DNA from: Pseudomonas sp. BCA17
GTDB lineage: Bacteria > Pseudomonadota > Gammaproteobacteria > Pseudomonadales > Pseudomonadaceae
Assembly: GCF_004519405.1 (NCBI RefSeq)
Contig: NZ_SGWI01000001.1
Span: forward strand, 1,612,001-1,676,000
DNA: 64,000 nucleotides
Reading direction: 5' to 3'
How positions within the stretch are numbered: the first letter of the stretch is position 1; the number at the start of each line of letters is the position of its first letter. Positions 25,849 through 33,872 of the stretch are shown in pieces. A program made the position numbers and the translations under genes. Below the pieces are notes generated by a model. The model worked only from the letters and a program-made list of their open reading frames with translations, did no database searches and had not been told where the DNA came from.

Positions 25849-27420
25849 ATGAATAATAAAAACAACGATAAAAGTATTCGAAAAATAGAAACCAACGGGG
25901 TCGAACAGATCCCGGACCACGAACGCACCGCCAGCCCCAAGGATCTGTTCCGCCTGATCTTCGGCGGTGCCAATACCTTTGCCACCGCCGTGCTGGGCTC
26001 ATTTCCCGTGCTGTTCGGCCTGTCGTTCCAGGCCGGCGTCTGGGCGATTGTGCTGGGCGTGCTGGTCGGTGCGCTGATCCTGGCACCCATGGGCCTGTTC
26101 GGGCCGATCAATGGCACCAACAACGCCGTATCGTCCGGCGCGCACTTCGGCGTACACGGGCGGATAGTCGGCTCGTTTCTGTCGTTGCTGACGGCAATTG
26201 CTTTCTTCTCACTGTCGGTGTGGAGTTCAGGTGATGCGCTGGTGGGTGGTGCGAAGCGTCTGATTGGCTTGCCAGAAACAGACCTGTCCCTGGGCCTGGC
26301 CTATGGTCTGTTTGCCCTGCTCGTGTTAACGGTGTGCATCTACGGCTTTCGCTTCATGCTGTGGGTCAACCGCATTGCGGTATGGGCAGCGAGCCTGTTG
26401 TTCCTGCTGGGGATCTTCGCCTTTGCGCCGGCCTTCGACAGCCAATTTGCCGGCACCGTAGCGTTGGGTCAGCCCGCCTTCTGGGCCGCATTTATCGGCG
26501 CCGCGCTGGTGGCCATGAGCAATCCGATTTCTTTCGGGGCGTTCCTGGGCGACTGGTCGCGCTATATCCCGCGTGAAACACCGAAAGGTCGAATCATGCT
26601 GGCGGTGATCCTGGCGCAAATCGCTACCTTGATCCCATTCCTGTTCGGCCTGGCCACCGCGACCATCGTGGCGATCAAGGCACCGGACTACATCGCGACC
26701 AACAACTATGTCGGCGGCCTGCTGGCGGTGGCACCCAACTGGTTCTTCCTGCCCGTGTGCCTGATCGCGGTGATCGGCGGCATGTCCACAGGCACCACCT
26801 CGCTGTATGGCACCGGGCTGGACATGTCCAGCGTGTTCCCACGCCTGCTGTCACGGGTCAAGGCCACGTTACTGATAGGGGTGTTGTCGATTGCCTTCAT
26901 CTTTATCGGACGTTTCGCCGCCAACCTGGTGCAAAGCGTATCGACCTTCGCCGTGCTGATCATCACCTGCACCACGCCGTGGATGGTGATGATGATTATC
27001 GGCCTGATCGTGCGGCGGGGCTTTTACTGCCCGGACGATCTGCAGGTGTTCACCCGCGGTGAGACCGGCGGCCGCTACTGGTTCAACCATGGCTGGAACT
27101 GGCGCGGGCTTGGGGCCTGGATACCGAGTGCGCTGGTCGGCCTGTGCTTCGTCAACCTGCCGGGGCAGTTTGTCGGGCCGCTGGGCAACCTGGCCGATGG
27201 CATCGATATCAGCCTGCCGGTGACGTTGGGGCTGGCGTCGGTGGTGTACCTGAGCTTGCTGCGACTGTTTCCTGAACCGGCCTCTGTTTATGGGCCGGCC
27301 GTTACGGCAGAGGGGCTTGCTCCCGCCGGGTCGCGAAACGGCCCCCAAAAAGCCGGCTCCAGCTTCGCCGTCGAACGGGAGCAAGCGCCCTCGCCACAAC
27401 AAGCGCCCTCAGCACAATAA
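25849..27420 (+). CDS. NCS1-type purine/cytosine permease-like transporter of the gbu operon
   Basis: A 523-residue membrane protein with about twelve hydrophobic segments. FRLIFGGANTFATAVLGSFPV near residue 30-50 and FGAFLGDWSRYIPRE near 225-240 are NCS1 family landmarks. It probably imports the guanidino compound used by gbuA or a related nitrogen source. GGAG eight bases before the ATG fixes the start. The last 40 or so codons (from about 27300) are encoded by a REPIN-like palindrome and look like an acquired tail. Codons 2-5 contain AATAATAA, a Crc/Hfq-type motif. Confidence 0.87.
   Translation: MNNKNNDKSIRKIETNGVEQIPDHERTASPKDLFRLIFGGANTFATAVLGSFPVLFGLSFQAGVWAIVLGVLVGALILAPMGLFGPINGTNNAVSSGAHFGVHGRIVGSFLSLLTAIAFFSLSVWSSGDALVGGAKRLIGLPETDLSLGLAYGLFALLVLTVCIYGFRFMLWVNRIAVWAASLLFLLGIFAFAPAFDSQFAGTVALGQPAFWAAFIGAALVAMSNPISFGAFLGDWSRYIPRETPKGRIMLAVILAQIATLIPFLFGLATATIVAIKAPDYIATNNYVGGLLAVAPNWFFLPVCLIAVIGGMSTGTTSLYGTGLDMSSVFPRLLSRVKATLLIGVLSIAFIFIGRFAANLVQSVSTFAVLIITCTTPWMVMMIIGLIVRRGFYCPDDLQVFTRGETGGRYWFNHGWNWRGLGAWIPSALVGLCFVNLPGQFVGPLGNLADGIDISLPVTLGLASVVYLSLLRLFPEPASVYGPAVTAEGLAPAGSRNGPQKAGSSFAVEREQAPSPQQAPSAQ
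25852..25859 (+). promoter_or_regulatory. CA motif (Hfq/Crc target) at the NCS1 start codon
   Basis: AATAATAA matches the Pseudomonas catabolite-activity consensus AANAANAA exactly and overlaps the first codons. Hfq with Crc bound here would block translation while preferred carbon sources are present. Confidence 0.5.
27310..27392. repeat. REPIN-like palindrome inside the 3' end of the NCS1 gene
   Basis: GCTTGCTCCCG (27315-27325) and CGGGAGCAAGC (27376-27386) are perfect 11-bp arms, extended by GAGGG / CCCTC, around a 50-bp middle. The arms resemble the extragenic REP doublets of P. fluorescens. Here the element is within the reading frame of the transporter. Confidence 0.75.
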
Positions 27421-27423
27421 AAA
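27416..27423 (+). promoter_or_regulatory. CA motif (Hfq/Crc target) in front of the SSS transporter
   Basis: AATAAAAA matches AANAANAA and lies across the NCS1 stop codon, just upstream of the GGAG ribosome site of the next gene. Bound Hfq/Crc would cover the site. Confidence 0.45.
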
Positions 27424-27443
27424 ATAATCGGAGAACCGCCGTC

Positions 27444-28826
27444 ATGGCTTTGGATTTATTCGTCGTACTCATCTACGCCGCCGGGATGCTCGTGCTCGGC
27501 TATTACGGCATGCGCCGCGCCAAGACCCATGAAGACTACTTGGTGGCGGGGCGTAACCTTGGGCCGTCGCTTTACATGGGCACCATGGCTGCCACGGTAC
27601 TGGGAGGTGCATCCACCGTCGGCACCGTGCGCCTGGGTTATGTACACGGCATTTCCGGCTTCTGGCTGTGCGCTGCATTGGGTGCCGGGATCATCGCGCT
27701 GAACCTGTTCCTGGCCAAGCCGCTGCTGAAGCTGAAGATCTTCACCGTCACCCAGGTGCTGGAAAAACGCTACAACCCTATGGCCCGCCAAGCGAGCGCG
27801 GTGATCATGCTGGCCTACGCACTGATGATCGGCGTGACCTCGATCCTGGCGATTGGCACCGTTCTGCAAGTGCTGTTCGGCCTGCCCTTCTGGGTCTCGG
27901 TGCTACTGGGCGGTGGCGTGGTGGTGGTGTACTCGACCATCGGCGGCATGTGGTCGCTGACCCTCACCGATATCGTGCAGTTCGTGATCAAGACCGTCGG
28001 CCTGATGTTTATCCTGTTGCCAATCTGCCTGTACCGCGTCGGCGGTTGGGACGAGTTGGTAGCGAAGCTGCCGGCATCGAATTTCAGCTTCACCGAAATC
28101 GGCTGGGACACGATCATCACCTACTTCATGATCTACTTTTTCGGCATCCTGATTGGCCAGGACATCTGGCAGCGGGTGTTCACCGCCCGTGATGAAAAGG
28201 TCGCCAAGTACGCAGGCACTTTCGCCGGTTTCTACTGCATCCTGTACGGCCTGGCCTGTGCCTTGATCGGTATGGCGGCCCATGTGCTGATCCCGAACCT
28301 GGATAACGTCAACAATGCCTTCGCCGCGATCGTAAAAGCCTCGCTGCCGGACGGCATTCGCGGCCTGGTGATTGCTGCCGCCCTTGCCGCGATGATGTCC
28401 ACCGCCAGCGCCGGTTTGCTTGCAGCCTCCACCGTATTGACCGAAGACCTGCTCCCACGCCTGCGGGGCGGCAAAACATCGAGCCTGGCAATCAATCGCC
28501 TGTTCACAATGCTGACCGGCATCGCCGTACTGGGGATCGCGCTGGTGGTAAACGACGTGATCAGCGCGTTGACCCTGGCCTACAACCTGTTGGTGGGTGG
28601 GATGCTGATCCCGCTGATCGGCGCGATCTTCTGGAAGCGGGCAACCACCTCTGGCGCGATCACCTCCATGACCCTGGGTTTTGTGACAGCGCTGGTATTC
28701 ATGATCAAGGATGGTTTGGATGCAAATACGCCGATCTACTACAGCCTGGCGGTTGGGCTGGTGAGTTTTGTGCTGGTGAGTGTGTTGTCGCGCCGACCAG
28801 CGGGAGTGGCGGCCAGCGCGGTTTGA
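27444..28826 (+). CDS. Sodium:solute symporter (SSS family) of the gbu operon
   Basis: A 460-residue protein with about thirteen membrane segments. Early AKTHEDYLVAGRNLGPSLYMG and GGASTVGTVRLGY are typical of the SSS family, as is MMSTASAGLLAASTVLTEDLLPRL, which carries the sodium-site serines. Substrate unknown; context points to a guanidino or amino compound. GGAG lies 12 bases before the ATG, 23 bp after the NCS1 stop. Last gene of the operon, followed by a terminator. Confidence 0.9.
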   Translation: MALDLFVVLIYAAGMLVLGYYGMRRAKTHEDYLVAGRNLGPSLYMGTMAATVLGGASTVGTVRLGYVHGISGFWLCAALGAGIIALNLFLAKPLLKLKIFTVTQVLEKRYNPMARQASAVIMLAYALMIGVTSILAIGTVLQVLFGLPFWVSVLLGGGVVVVYSTIGGMWSLTLTDIVQFVIKTVGLMFILLPICLYRVGGWDELVAKLPASNFSFTEIGWDTIITYFMIYFFGILIGQDIWQRVFTARDEKVAKYAGTFAGFYCILYGLACALIGMAAHVLIPNLDNVNNAFAAIVKASLPDGIRGLVIAAALAAMMSTASAGLLAASTVLTEDLLPRLRGGKTSSLAINRLFTMLTGIAVLGIALVVNDVISALTLAYNLLVGGMLIPLIGAIFWKRATTSGAITSMTLGFVTALVFMIKDGLDANTPIYYSLAVGLVSFVLVSVLSRRPAGVAASAV

Positions 28827-28857
28827 GGCACGAAGGGTTTTAGAGCGGTTTCTTCAG

Positions 28858-28890
28858 CGGGCGCGACGTCGGATGTCGGGCCCGTTTTTT
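28858..28890 (+). terminator. Rho-independent terminator of the gbu operon
   Basis: CGGGCGCGAC, 7-base loop, GTCGGGCCCG (one mismatch), then six T. It ends at the stop of the convergent fusion gene. Confidence 0.8.
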
Positions 28891-30994
28891 ATCCAACCGC
28901 CAAGGTTTGGTTTGCTTGGATGATTTCCTGGACCAGAGAGGCCCATAACAATCCTTGTGTTGTCCCTCCGGCATAGGTTCCCCCAGCCGCAACTCGATGA
29001 TAGGCAGACCAATAGACTATCGAGAGCCCATCTGAGGTACCGGGCCGGGCACATTCGATAACTTGCAAGTCACCACTTTCGATTGCTTGGCGGTAGGACC
29101 GTGGAAAGTGCCGAGAGACAGCAGCCAGGCACGCCGCCAATATCTGCTCCTTATATTGCGGCGTCGAACCGGGCGGAACCTGGCCGCCGGAAATAAGAAT
29201 GCAATCACCGTCCAAGCGGCAATTCATGACCCCGATAGGCAAATCGTACTGCAACTTGAGCCCGCGCATGCCTGCACCTTCAGGACCAACAGCACGCAAC
29301 TTGAAAAACCAGCCAATGATCGAAATTATGCCTGGCTCTTCTACCCCCATGGCAGTGACAACGAAGTGTTCTCTGCTTAACTCAGCAACTTGAGCGGCAT
29401 CCAAGTGCTGGGGCAGGAATTTAACCCCGGATTTCAGCAAAAGCGCCTCTATCTCATCCTTTAAATGGATAAACTCCAGATCGTAGCCCGCTACCTCAAT
29501 AGCCCGGCCAATCCCAGGAACGCCATACCATTCCAGAAACTGCCGCTGACTGATCTCTAATAGCTCAGATCCCGGCTTGCCGCTCGGCCATGGTCGCTTT
29601 TCCACATCGCATTGCTCGCGGATAGAGGCCTCTACGGCACCGCTATCGTGCATGCCGCCATCGTCCATATAGGCGCGCACGATCCGCGGCTGAGCGAATT
29701 GAGCCAGCGTCGGATTGTCAGCCAGGAGCTTTTCAAACAGCTCGATACCGGCACGATTGCACTCAACGGCCAAATACTGATTGGCGGGAAGTAGATAGGT
29801 ATTATGCAGCGGCTTTGCAGCCGTCTCAGTTGCCGACATGTGGCGCATGTTGACAGGCTTATGACTGGCGCCATCGCTCTTCTGATTTCCTCCATATACC
29901 GTGACCTGAAAATTCGCCAGGCGAAGCATCACGGCTTGGAGCAGCCCATTGATACCTCTGCCTATGATCGACGCGCGAGGCGCGCCCGCATCCGTGTACT
30001 GAGAAGGGATCATCAATGATTGTGCAAGTTTGCGCCTGACAAGGCCGTGCAAGGCAATCAAGCTCATCTGAACTGAAACGGCATAGTCAAGGTCGCACTG
30101 GCAGGCTTCGGCAGTTGCCGCCTGAGTCGTCAGCATCGCAGGTCGACACCACGTGGAGACGCTACAGCCGAGCGTTTGTGTCCGTAGCCGAAACGCGTCC
30201 AACGTTGCAGGCCCATAGTCCAATATAAGCTGGATTTCTTCCGCCGCTGACAAGGAGAGTAAAGCGTCATCGCTAAAAACATCCGGCTTGGCGACACAGA
30301 CCAAGCGAGCTTGCCTGTGCATGGCCTGAACAAGGGTCTGATCAATGCGATGACGGGATTCGACGTTCAGGGATAAGCATATGGCGACGGCAGATGCTCC
30401 TTCCAACGCCTCGAACCAGTTCACGACAAATGACACTCGACTATCGGGAAAAACCTTCCCCACGTCGTGCGGTGCTCGACCGGGTTGGACTAACACCGTG
30501 ATCCGAACATCGGGATGGCGTTCAAGCAGCATATTGACAAGTTCTTTCCCAACATTGCCGTACCCCAGCACACGGATATCGTGAGGTATAGAGCCATCGG
30601 CGAGTGTCAACCAACGAGCGATATACGAGGCTACGTGCGGCGCGTTCACGCCAGGCGTATTGATCACTCTAATACCGTTGGACTCACACAGGTCCAGCCG
30701 AATCTTATCCAGACTCGTGCCTCTGCGAATTAGATGGAGGTCGCCAAATGGGTGCGATGCACGCCATTGGTAAATGACCTCTGCATCAATGATTTGGTCC
30801 GCCACAATGATAGTTGATGGCCGCAAGAGCCCGATCTGCAGGAGAAGGGCTTGCTTGGTTAGTGTTGGGGGAAGAAACACCAGGTTGCTGGGGGCGTCTG
30901 CCTTCCAGCCTCTCGACACAGGTGCAATATGCAAAACGTCAGCGGTTGTGGCGATGAGCGACGCGACGACGGGCGGAACTGAAGTGAGCAACAT
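28889..30994 (-). CDS. Fused D-2-hydroxyacid dehydrogenase-like / FAD-dependent D-amino-acid-oxidase-like protein
   Basis: A 701-residue soluble protein of two domains. Residues ~1-320 look like a D-isomer-specific 2-hydroxyacid dehydrogenase: VINTPGVNAPHVASYIARWL and the NAD loop GYGNVG at 144-149. The position of the catalytic Arg holds Lys (VAKPDVF, 236) and the usual catalytic His position seems to hold Gln (TTQAAT, ~291), so the active site is altered. Residues ~335-701 are a FAD oxidase of the DAO type: GRGINGL at 345-351 and AGGTYAGGTTQG near 671-681. GGAGG seven bases before the ATG fixes the start. Lower GC and different codon use from the neighbours suggest transfer. Substrate unknown. 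Confidence 0.75.
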   Translation of the reverse strand: MLLTSVPPVVASLIATTADVLHIAPVSRGWKADAPSNLVFLPPTLTKQALLLQIGLLRPSTIIVADQIIDAEVIYQWRASHPFGDLHLIRRGTSLDKIRLDLCESNGIRVINTPGVNAPHVASYIARWLTLADGSIPHDIRVLGYGNVGKELVNMLLERHPDVRITVLVQPGRAPHDVGKVFPDSRVSFVVNWFEALEGASAVAICLSLNVESRHRIDQTLVQAMHRQARLVCVAKPDVFSDDALLSLSAAEEIQLILDYGPATLDAFRLRTQTLGCSVSTWCRPAMLTTQAATAEACQCDLDYAVSVQMSLIALHGLVRRKLAQSLMIPSQYTDAGAPRASIIGRGINGLLQAVMLRLANFQVTVYGGNQKSDGASHKPVNMRHMSATETAAKPLHNTYLLPANQYLAVECNRAGIELFEKLLADNPTLAQFAQPRIVRAYMDDGGMHDSGAVEASIREQCDVEKRPWPSGKPGSELLEISQRQFLEWYGVPGIGRAIEVAGYDLEFIHLKDEIEALLLKSGVKFLPQHLDAAQVAELSREHFVVTAMGVEEPGIISIIGWFFKLRAVGPEGAGMRGLKLQYDLPIGVMNCRLDGDCILISGGQVPPGSTPQYKEQILAACLAAVSRHFPRSYRQAIESGDLQVIECARPGTSDGLSIVYWSAYHRVAAGGTYAGGTTQGLLWASLVQEIIQANQTLAVG

Positions 30995-31407
30995 AGCTTT
31001 GCCTCCAACAACTCAGAATTACCGAGACCTCACGCAGAGGAACTCAATAAAGTTGTGGCGCTACGAAGATGCGCTTGAGTTTCAAGCTATGTGCATTACT
31101 GGATTTAGATAAGCCAGCCGATTCCGACTGATAGGTAGTCTAATTCTGACAATTGAGCGCCAAAGCCTGACTGACAGACCCGCAGCGCTGATTCACTCCT
31201 CGCTCCTGCTTGCTGGCGGAGGAAAGGGTATGGAAAACGGATAAGCAGAAGGGTCCGACATTGAGGCGTGCCTCATCAGACAATCAAGCGCTGCGCATAG
31301 AACGAAACAAATAGCGGCGGCACTCGGATTACAGGGAACCCGTGACGCCCTGAAGAACGACCTACTGCGAGCGCTCGCGCGACTGGATCGCGTGAGCGCC
31401 TCAGGAC
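30995..31407. other. 413-bp region without a supported gene
   Basis: AT-richer than its surroundings, it holds the promoter side of the fusion gene. From about 31250 a plus-strand frame without a start codon reads RTKQIAAALGLQGTRDALKN, possibly a gene remnant. An imperfect hairpin (GCGCTCGCGCG with CGCGTGAGCGC, about 31375-31402) lies directly after the 40-residue gene on the minus strand, without a clear T-run. Confidence 0.45.
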
Positions 31408-31530
31408 TTACCTGCGACGTGGACGACGTTGCTCATCATCCGTACGAATAGGCACCGGTTGCAGCGGAGGCTCGATCAAGCCCAGTGCAACGCCGAGGTC
31501 ATGGAGCCAGTTTTGAATTTTCTCTTTCAT
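31408..31530 (-). CDS. PA1414-like microprotein, 40 residues
   Basis: MKEKIQNWLHDLGVALGLIE followed by PPLQPVPIRTDDEQRRPRRR. An amphipathic N-terminal helix, a Pro-rich middle and an Arg-rich end are seen. AAAGGGGG lies about nine bases before the ATG. From memory it resembles PA1414 of P. aeruginosa, which also lies beside a LysR gene and near the gbu locus. That locus is linked to an oxygen-responsive small RNA (SicX). Whether the RNA, the peptide or both matter here is unknown; no clear Anr box was found upstream. Confidence 0.75.
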   Translation of the reverse strand: MKEKIQNWLHDLGVALGLIEPPLQPVPIRTDDEQRRPRRR

Positions 31531-31672
31531 GGTGGTGCCCCCTTTGAGGGTAATGCAGGTCGACGGTAATTCTGTCGCCGCTTCCTACAGATAGTAGCCT
31601 TAAGTCTTACGCATTGCTTGTACGAAAACACAACGAACTATTACTGAATTCATCTAAATCCTGACGGATCAC

Positions 31673-32566
31673 TCAAGCAATTGCGCGCGTGTCGTGCAAG
31701 ACCTCGGCTTTGCCTGCCTGCTGCAAGTCAATCCATGCGTTGAGGTTAGCGCCGAGCATACCCTTTCGCCACATGAGCCAGGTGGTCGCAGTGGCAAAAG
31801 GCCCGGTCAGGGGATGAACGGACACGCTGTCCTTGCCCGGCAGGCTGTCGAGCATGGATTCAGACATCAACGCCACGCCGGAACCGGCAATCACGCAGGC
31901 GAGCATGCCTTGGTAGGACTCAATCTCGATTGCCCGTCCCATGGCCACGCGGTCGTGGGAAAACCAGGTTTCAAGGCGCGCACGGTAAGCGCAGCTGCGG
32001 CGGAACGTGAACACCGACCGGCCCGCCACATCCTGGGGGCCGCGCACGGGTGGATGATCGGCTTCGCAAATCAACACCAGCCGCTCTTCGCACAAGGGCA
32101 CACCGTCCAGGGTGGCGATGGTAATCGGGCCGTCCACCAGCGCTGCGTCCAGGCGACCGGTGATCAGGCCTTCCAGTAGCTCGCCGCTGGGCGCCGATTG
32201 CACCTGCAGGTTCACCATCGGGTAAGCCTTGTGATAGCGCGCCAACAACTTCGGCAAATGAATCGCCGCTGTGCTGTACATACTGCCGAGTACAAAATCG
32301 CCGGCCGGTTGCCCACCTTGCACAGCACCGTGGGCTTCATCGTGCAGCGCCAGCAGACGGGTGCTGTAGTCCAACAACACTTTGCCAGCAGGAGAAAGCT
32401 GCAGACGCTGGCGTTCGCGCACAAACAACTCAACCCCGAGCTGTTCTTCCATCTGCTTGAGCCGTGTCGACAGGTTCGACGGCACACGGTGCAAGCGCTC
32501 GGCCGCACGGGTGATGGAGCCCTCCTCCGCCACAGCCTGGAAGATGCGCAATTGACTGAACTCCAT
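31673..32566 (-). CDS. LysR family regulator, PtrR-like
   Basis: A 297-residue LysR protein: HTH in MEFSQLRIFQAVAEEGSITR and RVPSNLSTRLKQMEEQLG, substrate domain from about residue 90. The N-terminus resembles the putrescine-utilisation regulator PtrR/YneJ group by eye. It is divergent from an MFS transporter gene with 103 bp between the starts and a TTCATT-TTT-AATGAA dyad in the gap, so that gene is its likely target. Start at 32566 has AAAGGT upstream; seven further in-frame codons are possible but not family-like. Confidence 0.87.
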   Translation of the reverse strand: MEFSQLRIFQAVAEEGSITRAAERLHRVPSNLSTRLKQMEEQLGVELFVRERQRLQLSPAGKVLLDYSTRLLALHDEAHGAVQGGQPAGDFVLGSMYSTAAIHLPKLLARYHKAYPMVNLQVQSAPSGELLEGLITGRLDAALVDGPITIATLDGVPLCEERLVLICEADHPPVRGPQDVAGRSVFTFRRSCAYRARLETWFSHDRVAMGRAIEIESYQGMLACVIAGSGVALMSESMLDSLPGKDSVSVHPLTGPFATATTWLMWRKGMLGANLNAWIDLQQAGKAEVLHDTRAIA

Positions 32567-32601
32567 ACCTTTCTCCAAACTGAACAAGTTGCTCAGTATT
32601 A

Positions 32602-32616
32602 TTCATTTTTAATGAA
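32602..32616. promoter_or_regulatory. Perfect dyad between the LysR and MFS genes
   Basis: TTCATT, TTT, AATGAA: 6-bp perfect arms in an AT-rich patch of the divergent intergenic gap. Candidate operator or promoter core for either gene. Confidence 0.4.
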
Positions 32617-32669
32617 AATAAACTCGCTTTAGCCTGAAGGTCAACCACTGCCTTGCAGGAAACCTGAAC

Positions 32670-33872
32670 ATGTCCCCCCTGATCCGCTTACTTGCCAGCT
32701 TTATCGCGTTGATGATGGCCATGGGCATTGGCCGCTTCGCCCTTACCCCGCAGATGCCCCACCTGCTCAGTGAAGGGCAGATCGACCTGACCGGCGCGGG
32801 CCTGATCGCGGCGGCCAATTACCTGGGGTACTTCGTCGGTGCAGTGGATTCGATCTTCGCCCGTAGTCACCACCATGTGCGGGGGCGAATGTACGGCGGG
32901 CTGTGGCTTTGCGTACTGCTGACGCTGGGATCGTATTGGGCCCAGGGTTTCTGGCCACATCTTCTGCTGCGCTTTGGCACCGGCGTTGCCAGCGCCTGGG
33001 CGCTGGTGATGATCACCAGCTTGAGCCAGCCACTGGCGATTGCCGCCGGGCGGGCACGCCTGGGTGCCTTGGTATTTGCCGGGCCGGGGCTGGGCATTCT
33101 GCTGACCGGGCTACTGGCCCTGGGCTCGAACTGGCTGGGACAAAGCTCCGCAACGCTGTGGCTGGTGTACGGCGTGGTGGCGCTGGTGATGCTGCTGGCG
33201 ATCCTGCCGTTCCTGCCACAACCGACCGCTCCGGTTGCCCATGTCCATCACGCGGGCAGCAACGGCAGCATCGCGCATCTGTGCTGGATTTATTTCCTGT
33301 ATGGCCTGGGCTACATCATCCCGGCGACCTTTCTGTCGCAAATGGCCAGTGCGCAATTCAAGGGTGCCTGGCAAGCCGATCTGTTCTGGCCATGCTTCGG
33401 CCTGGCCGCCGCGATGGGCGTGGTGATGGCAAGCCTGCGCCGCAAAGACCCGCACACTACCCGCCGCTGGCTGATGACCACTTTATGGCTACAAGCGGCC
33501 GGGGTGTTCTCTTGCCTGTTGGGCAATAGCTGGGGCCTGGCCCTCGGCGTGCTGTTGTGTGGCGCACCGTTCCTGGCCTGCATGCAGTTGGTGATGGCAC
33601 GCCTGCGGGAAGTCGCCCCCCACGGCTACCAGCGCAGCACCGGGCTGTTGACCGCCAGCTTCGCCGTCGGGCAATTGAGCGGGCCACTGCTGGCGTCAGT
33701 GAGCAGCCACCTGAGCGGCGGCCTGCAACCGGCCTTGGTGATTGCCGGCGGCGGCTTGGTGTTGGCGGGCGCAATAATATTGGTCAACCGACAGTCAGCG
33801 GTGTCGGCGAGCGAACCTGCTCGCGGCGAGCCAGCACCAGGAAAAACAGCCCTCCCAGGAAACAGCCGGTAA
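32670..33872 (+). CDS. YbfB/YjiJ family MFS transporter
   Basis: A 400-residue protein with twelve hydrophobic segments. The opening IALMMAMGIGRFALTPQMPHLL and GLIAAANYLGYFVGA are characteristic of the YbfB/YjiJ MFS group. Substrate unknown. It is divergent from the LysR gene. Its last 30 codons overlap the end of the convergent NCS1 gene by 89 bp and encode a low-complexity tail (SEPARGEPAPGKTALPGN), so the natural end may have been extended. Confidence 0.86.
   Translation: MSPLIRLLASFIALMMAMGIGRFALTPQMPHLLSEGQIDLTGAGLIAAANYLGYFVGAVDSIFARSHHHVRGRMYGGLWLCVLLTLGSYWAQGFWPHLLLRFGTGVASAWALVMITSLSQPLAIAAGRARLGALVFAGPGLGILLTGLLALGSNWLGQSSATLWLVYGVVALVMLLAILPFLPQPTAPVAHVHHAGSNGSIAHLCWIYFLYGLGYIIPATFLSQMASAQFKGAWQADLFWPCFGLAAAMGVVMASLRRKDPHTTRRWLMTTLWLQAAGVFSCLLGNSWGLALGVLLCGAPFLACMQLVMARLREVAPHGYQRSTGLLTASFAVGQLSGPLLASVSSHLSGGLQPALVIAGGGLVLAGAIILVNRQSAVSASEPARGEPAPGKTALPGNSR

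Noticed and set aside
31250..31449. Plus-strand frame reading RTKQIAAALGLQGTRDALKN and ending at a TAG near 31449
   Set aside because: No start codon or ribosome site; a stop precedes it closely and its end is antisense to the 40-residue gene. Kept only as a possible remnant.
31531..31672. Anr/FNR box upstream of the PA1414-like gene
   Set aside because: TTGAGTGATCCGTCA on the minus strand is the nearest match but spacing and second half do not fit TTGAT-N4-ATCAA.
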